From NCBI GenBank assembly GCA_002281855.1, contig NCHQ01000009.1, forward strand, positions 1 through 64,000: a stretch of 64,000 nt of DNA, in the 5' to 3' direction. A program made the translations under genes and the position numbers. This DNA comes from Rhodospirillales bacterium 24-66-33 (GTDB taxonomy: Bacteria > Pseudomonadota > Alphaproteobacteria > Reyranellales > Reyranellaceae). Of the stretch, positions 61,181-64,000 are shown one piece after another; within the stretch, counting starts at the first letter, position 1; the number at the start of each line of letters is the position of its first letter. Under the pieces are notes generated by a model that saw only the letters and a program-made list of their open reading frames with translations, was not told where the DNA came from and did no database searches.

Positions 61181-61771
61181 GTGATGCTCGCGGCGCAAAG
61201 GTCGCCTTGGACATGGTGGTTAGTCGTCTGGGGCTCGGTCGCGATCCTGCTTCTGGGACTCGGGTCCGGCATTCTGCCGTTCGGCGTTTATCTTGTCGGC
61301 CTGCTGATCGCAGGTCTCGCAGCGATCCCGGTGGGCATCGTCCAGTTGACATATCACTGCTCGGAGCGGCGCTGGCTTTCTGCGGTCTTTGGCGCGTTGT
61401 TGCCTTTTCCGTTGCTGCTTTTCTGGTCCTTCATCGACGGGGGTATTCTTGCCGGCGACTTGGCCCATTTCCGGTCGAAGCGCGAAGCCTTTCAGGCGCG
61501 TGTGGCCGAGTTGCCGACACGAAGCGAGCCGCGCTTCCTGGGCCTGGAGAGCGAGCCTCTCGGCTCGGCGCTGACAGGACCGATCGAAAGAAGCTTCGTC
61601 TATGACGAGAGTGGCCGGGTGGCCGGGCCGACTCCCGACGAGGCGGCGGAGTTTCGGGCACGCTTTTTCCCGAGCCGTGCCGCCGCAGACTATTGCACGA
61701 AGTTCCAGGAGGTGCGGCGGCTAGGCGGGAATTTCTACGTCATCCGCGGCATCTGCGAGTTTCCGCAATAA
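61181..61771 (+). CDS. Membrane protein of unknown function
   Basis: A 196-residue protein with three predicted spans (about 10-30, 32-52, 66-88), then a soluble C-terminal region (95-196) with Cys pairs (DYCTKF and GICEFPQ). Not recognised. ATG at 61181, 16 bp after the DUF1801 stop, so the two may share a transcript. The chimeric remnant begins directly after it. Confidence 0.65.
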   Translation: MMLAAQRSPWTWWLVVWGSVAILLLGLGSGILPFGVYLVGLLIAGLAAIPVGIVQLTYHCSERRWLSAVFGALLPFPLLLFWSFIDGGILAGDLAHFRSKREAFQARVAELPTRSEPRFLGLESEPLGSALTGPIERSFVYDESGRVAGPTPDEAAEFRARFFPSRAAADYCTKFQEVRRLGGNFYVIRGICEFPQ

Positions 61772-61775
61772 CAAG

Positions 61776-61985
61776 CAGGAAGATATTCAGGACCGGCAAG
61801 TTGACGGACAGGGTGGCGACCGTCGTCGGGGCGGGACGAGCGGCCAGTTCCGTGCGCTCTATCCGGACACCTTCGCGTATGACGGCAAGCGGGCTATCAC
61901 GTTCGGGCCCGAGGACCGGCCGCCCTTGGGTGCGCTAAGGCACTGCTTGGCCCTCGCGCTCACCCATCACTTGCGCGCGAAGTAG
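61776..61985 (+). pseudogene. Chimeric remnant: SDR 5' region joined to a DUF1801 3' region
   Basis: The first 70 bases (AGGAAGAT, then GGCAAGTTGA with GACAGGGTGGCGACCGTCG) are nearly the same as the start of the SDR gene at 62521-62604. From about 61842 the sequence reads GQFRALYPDTFAYDGKRAI, later LRHCLALALTHHLRAK and stop (61983-61985), matching the C-terminal part of the DUF1801 protein with changed residues. No single long frame spans it. It looks like a recombination scar made from diverged copies of the two flanking genes. Its end overlaps the convergent deaminase gene by 19 bp. Confidence 0.75.
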
Positions 61986-62419
61986 CGGCTGCGCAGAGAG
62001 AGGCACTCCTCCTCGAGGATGCCGGTCGTGAATTTGATGTCGGCGCCCACGAACTCGGCAAACGTCTCGACGGAGTAGCGGCCGAAGGTGCGTCCCACCG
62101 TCTTGAAGCGAAGGCCCAGCACCCAGTGGCCGACCTTGGCGTTCAACAAGGCGCCGGCGCACATCGGGCAAGGCTCTACCGTGGTGTAGAGCGTTGTGCC
62201 CGACAAATCGTCCGTGCCAAGCGTGCGGCATGCATCGGAAATGGCGTCGGTCTCCGCATGGATCAGCGAGTTGCCGGTGTGGATGCGGTTGCGTCCACGG
62301 CCGACGATTTCGCCCTCCCGCACGATCACCGCGCCAACGCCCATATCGCCTTCCTTGTCCGCGACGGCGGCGAGTTCGAGCGCCTGCCGCATCATCGTCT
62401 CGTGATGGTTCGTGTCCAT
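61967..62419 (-). CDS. Nucleoside/tRNA-type zinc deaminase
   Basis: A 150-residue cytidine/deoxycytidylate deaminase-fold protein. The zinc and catalytic motifs are intact: HAETDAI (about 61-67) and PCPMCAGALL (about 92-101). It could deaminate guanine, cytosine nucleosides or tRNA adenosine; the length and GRNRIHTGNSLIHAE context suggest guanine or a related base rather than TadA. ATG at 62419 fits family length; earlier starts at 62431, 62449 and 62458 are possible. Confidence 0.85.
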   Translation of the reverse strand: MDTNHHETMMRQALELAAVADKEGDMGVGAVIVREGEIVGRGRNRIHTGNSLIHAETDAISDACRTLGTDDLSGTTLYTTVEPCPMCAGALLNAKVGHWVLGLRFKTVGRTFGRYSVETFAEFVGADIKFTTGILEEECLSLRSRYFARK

Positions 62420-62527
62420 GGCCACGATCATGGACAGGGCGTGTCGCATCGTCACCATGATTCCAAACCGGCCGTTCGTGCTAGGCTCGATCTCAATCCT
62501 TCCGTCCCCAAAAGACGGGAGAGGAAG

Positions 62528-63370
62528 ATGAAGCGGGAGCGGAGCGGCATGAGCGGCAAGTTGAAGGACAGGGTGGCGATCGTCGTCGGGGCGGGCTCGA
62601 GCGGACCGGGCTGGGGCAATGGCAAGTGCACGGCCATCACCTTCGCGCGTGAAGGCGCCAGGGTGTTTTGCGTCGACCTGAAGCGGGCGGCCGCCGAGGA
62701 GACCGTGGGGCTGATCGAGAAGGAAGTCGGTCCCGGCTTCGCGGTCGCCTACGAGGCCAACGCCTCGAACAATGCCGACGTGAAGGCCATGGTCGGCGCC
62801 TGCATGGCGAAGTGGGGTCGGGTCGACATCCTCGACAACAATGTCGGCATCGGCTCCCAGGGTGGCCCGGTCGAGTTGAGCGAGGACGAGTGGCATCGCG
62901 TGTTCGACGTCAACGTAAAGAGCTTCTTCCTGACGGCCAAGCATGTGCTGCCGATCATGGAGAAGCAGGGCAAGGGCGCGATCGTGAACGTGAGTTCGAT
63001 CGCCTCGATCCGTAGCCCCAAGGGGATTTACTATCTGGCCTACAATGCCAGCAAGGGCGCGGTGAACTCGCTCACCATGGCGATCGCCTCGCAGTATGCG
63101 GAGAAGGGCATCCGCTGCAACGCGATCCTGCCCGGGCTGATGCACACGCCGATGATCGATTTCCTGGCCGAGCAGTATGCCAAGAGCGAGAAGGACCATA
63201 ACCAGGCCTACGAGAAGATGATCGCCATCCGCGACCACGCCTCGCCGACCGGCAAGATGGGCACCGGCTGGGACACCGCCAACGCCGCCCTGTTCCTCGC
63301 GTCGGACATGTCGGCCTATGTGAATGGCCACCTTCTGGTGGTCGACGGCGGCATCACCGTGCGGGCCTAG
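62528..63370 (+). CDS. Short-chain dehydrogenase/reductase
   Basis: A 280-residue classical SDR. Cofactor motif VVGAGSSGPGWGNG (about 19-32; wider than the usual TGxxxGIG), DNNVGI (NNAG-like), Ser in NVSSIASI, and catalytic Tyr-X3-Lys in YYLAYNASKGAVNS. The end MGTGWDTANAALFLASDMSAYVNGHLLVVDGG is typical. Substrate unknown. ATG at 62528 has GGGAGAGG upstream; ATG 62549 is the alternative. Confidence 0.9.
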   Translation: MKRERSGMSGKLKDRVAIVVGAGSSGPGWGNGKCTAITFAREGARVFCVDLKRAAAEETVGLIEKEVGPGFAVAYEANASNNADVKAMVGACMAKWGRVDILDNNVGIGSQGGPVELSEDEWHRVFDVNVKSFFLTAKHVLPIMEKQGKGAIVNVSSIASIRSPKGIYYLAYNASKGAVNSLTMAIASQYAEKGIRCNAILPGLMHTPMIDFLAEQYAKSEKDHNQAYEKMIAIRDHASPTGKMGTGWDTANAALFLASDMSAYVNGHLLVVDGGITVRA

Positions 63371-63437
63371 CGCGTCCGGGTTTGGAGCGGGCCCCTTTGT
63401 TGAGGGGCGCCGTGGTGGCATAGCCAGAGGGCGCAGT

Positions 63438-63473
63438 CGAAATAAACGAAATAAACGAAATAAATGAAATGAC
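63438..63473. repeat. Short tandem repeat of a 9-base unit
   Basis: CGAAATAAA occurs three times back to back (63438-63446, 63447-63455, 63456-63464), followed by a diverged fourth unit TGAAATGAC. It lies in the 151 bp gap between the SDR gene and the AbrB gene, is A/T-rich in a GC-rich genome, and may be a variable-number repeat or a site near the convergent gene ends. No gene is seen in the gap. Confidence 0.75.
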
Positions 63474-63521
63474 CTTGGGGGTATTCACCGGCAGGTACCC
63501 GGATACCGCGGGGAGGCGAGA

Positions 63522-64000
63522 TCAGCGGCGCGCGCGTCTCAGGATCGTACGGAAGACGATCGGTCCGGTGATGATGATCAGGAACAGCCGGAACAGATGG
63601 TGGGTCGCCACCATTGCGACCTCGACGCCGAGCGCGAGGCCGATCAGGCTCATCTCGGCGAAGCCGCCGGGGGCGTAGCTCAGCACGGTGGCGTCGAGGT
63701 TGAGGCCGGTCAGCGCGTGGGTGATCTCGGCAAAGCCGACCGCGCAGGCGATGAGGATGAAGGCGGCGCCGACCGACGCCGCCATCTCCTTGTGCAGCCG
63801 GTCGAAGTTGGTGCCGACGAAGCGGCAGCCGATGCCGGTGCCGACCACGACCTGCGCAGCCGCGACCAGGAACCCCGGTGGCTGCGAGCTGGTGAAACCG
63901 CCGAGATGAGCGATGGCGCTCACGATCATCGGGCCCATCATGAAGCTGGCAGGCAGGCGCAGCAGGCGGCCGAGGACCGCGCCGATCACGCCGCAGGCGA
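63522..64000 (-). CDS. AbrB-family membrane transporter (N-terminus outside window)
   Basis: The frame is open past the window end and contains the C-terminal about 158 residues of an AbrB-type transporter: the second repeat with GRLLRLPASFMMGPM, GFLVAAAQVVVGTGIGCRF and SYAPGGFAEMSLIGLALGVEVAMVATHHLFRLF. It is a paralogue of the gene at 12812-13876 (compare SPGGADSIAIIAAS), but clearly diverged. The 5' part lies to the right of the window. Confidence 0.85.
   Translation of the reverse strand, partial: ACGVIGAVLGRLLRLPASFMMGPMIVSAIAHLGGFTSSQPPGFLVAAAQVVVGTGIGCRFVGTNFDRLHKEMAASVGAAFILIACAVGFAEITHALTGLNLDATVLSYAPGGFAEMSLIGLALGVEVAMVATHHLFRLFLIIITGPIVFRTILRRARR

Noticed and set aside
63438-63473. 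CRISPR-like repeats
   Set aside because: The units are only 9 bases and directly adjacent, without spacers; no cas genes are present in the window.

Overview
The window is high-GC DNA from an alphaproteobacterium. Evidence includes the gene families (Bug/TctC binding protein, PCuAC, SoxC-like dehydrogenase, DUF3617), a promoter-like site matching the alphaproteobacterial EcfG general-stress consensus, and CCTCA(T/C)CCT-type intergenic palindromes common in Rhizobiales-like genomes. Genus cannot be fixed from the sequence; a Bradyrhizobium- or Reyranella-like soil bacterium fits. The window is mostly chromosomal and catabolic, with one clear mobile segment at the left.

Left edge to about 8.65 kb: accessory DNA that looks like one end of an integrative element. 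It carries an IS630 transposase end, a YnfA-type membrane protein, a nucleoside phosphorylase, a methyltransferase, a sulfur-themed cluster (DsrE protein, SHOCT membrane protein, TVP38-rhodanese fusion, sterol-desaturase-like protein) facing a divergent ArsR-rhodanese fusion regulator across a palindromic operator, a complete IS481-family element with target duplication, and a tyrosine integrase. The integrase lies against a radC gene cut off inside its JAMM metal motif.

9.5-20.5 kb: ordinary chromosomal genes: serine hydrolase, methionine aminopeptidase, CinA-N protein, AbrB-type transporter, CNNM/CBS protein, amidase, Asp/Glu racemase, BASS-type transporter, a degenerate creatininase-like protein and a DUF3617 protein. 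20.5-27 kb: a stressosome operon, rsbR-rsbS-rsbT-rsbX-like phosphatase, running through overlapping stop/start codons into two hybrid histidine kinases, with a GGAAC-N16-CGTT site upstream. 27-36.3 kb: SGNH hydrolase, N-acyl-D-amino-acid deacylase, class III cyclase, cupin, hydroxyacid dehydrogenase, a sugar-ABC ATPase remnant, and a SoxC-like molybdoenzyme with its cytochrome c.

36.5-39.6 kb: a URC-type uracil catabolism operon (URC1, URC4, uracil phosphoribosyltransferase). 40-44.9 kb: a probable copper operon (DUF2946, TonB receptor, CECC-containing BNR-like protein, TlpA-like protein, PCuAC chaperone) encoded on the minus strand. 46.4-52.2 kb: a complete peptide ABC transporter operon, followed by scarred DNA: a frameshifted partial copy of its last ATPase gene and a C-terminally cut alpha-L-rhamnosidase gene. 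These end at a tRNA-Leu(UAA) gene interrupted by a group I intron. 54.8-64 kb: FAD oxidoreductase, acyl-CoA synthetase, dienelactone hydrolase, MFS transporter, Bug-type binding protein, a DUF1801 protein with a nearby chimeric remnant, nucleoside deaminase, SDR, and a second AbrB-family gene cut by the window edge.
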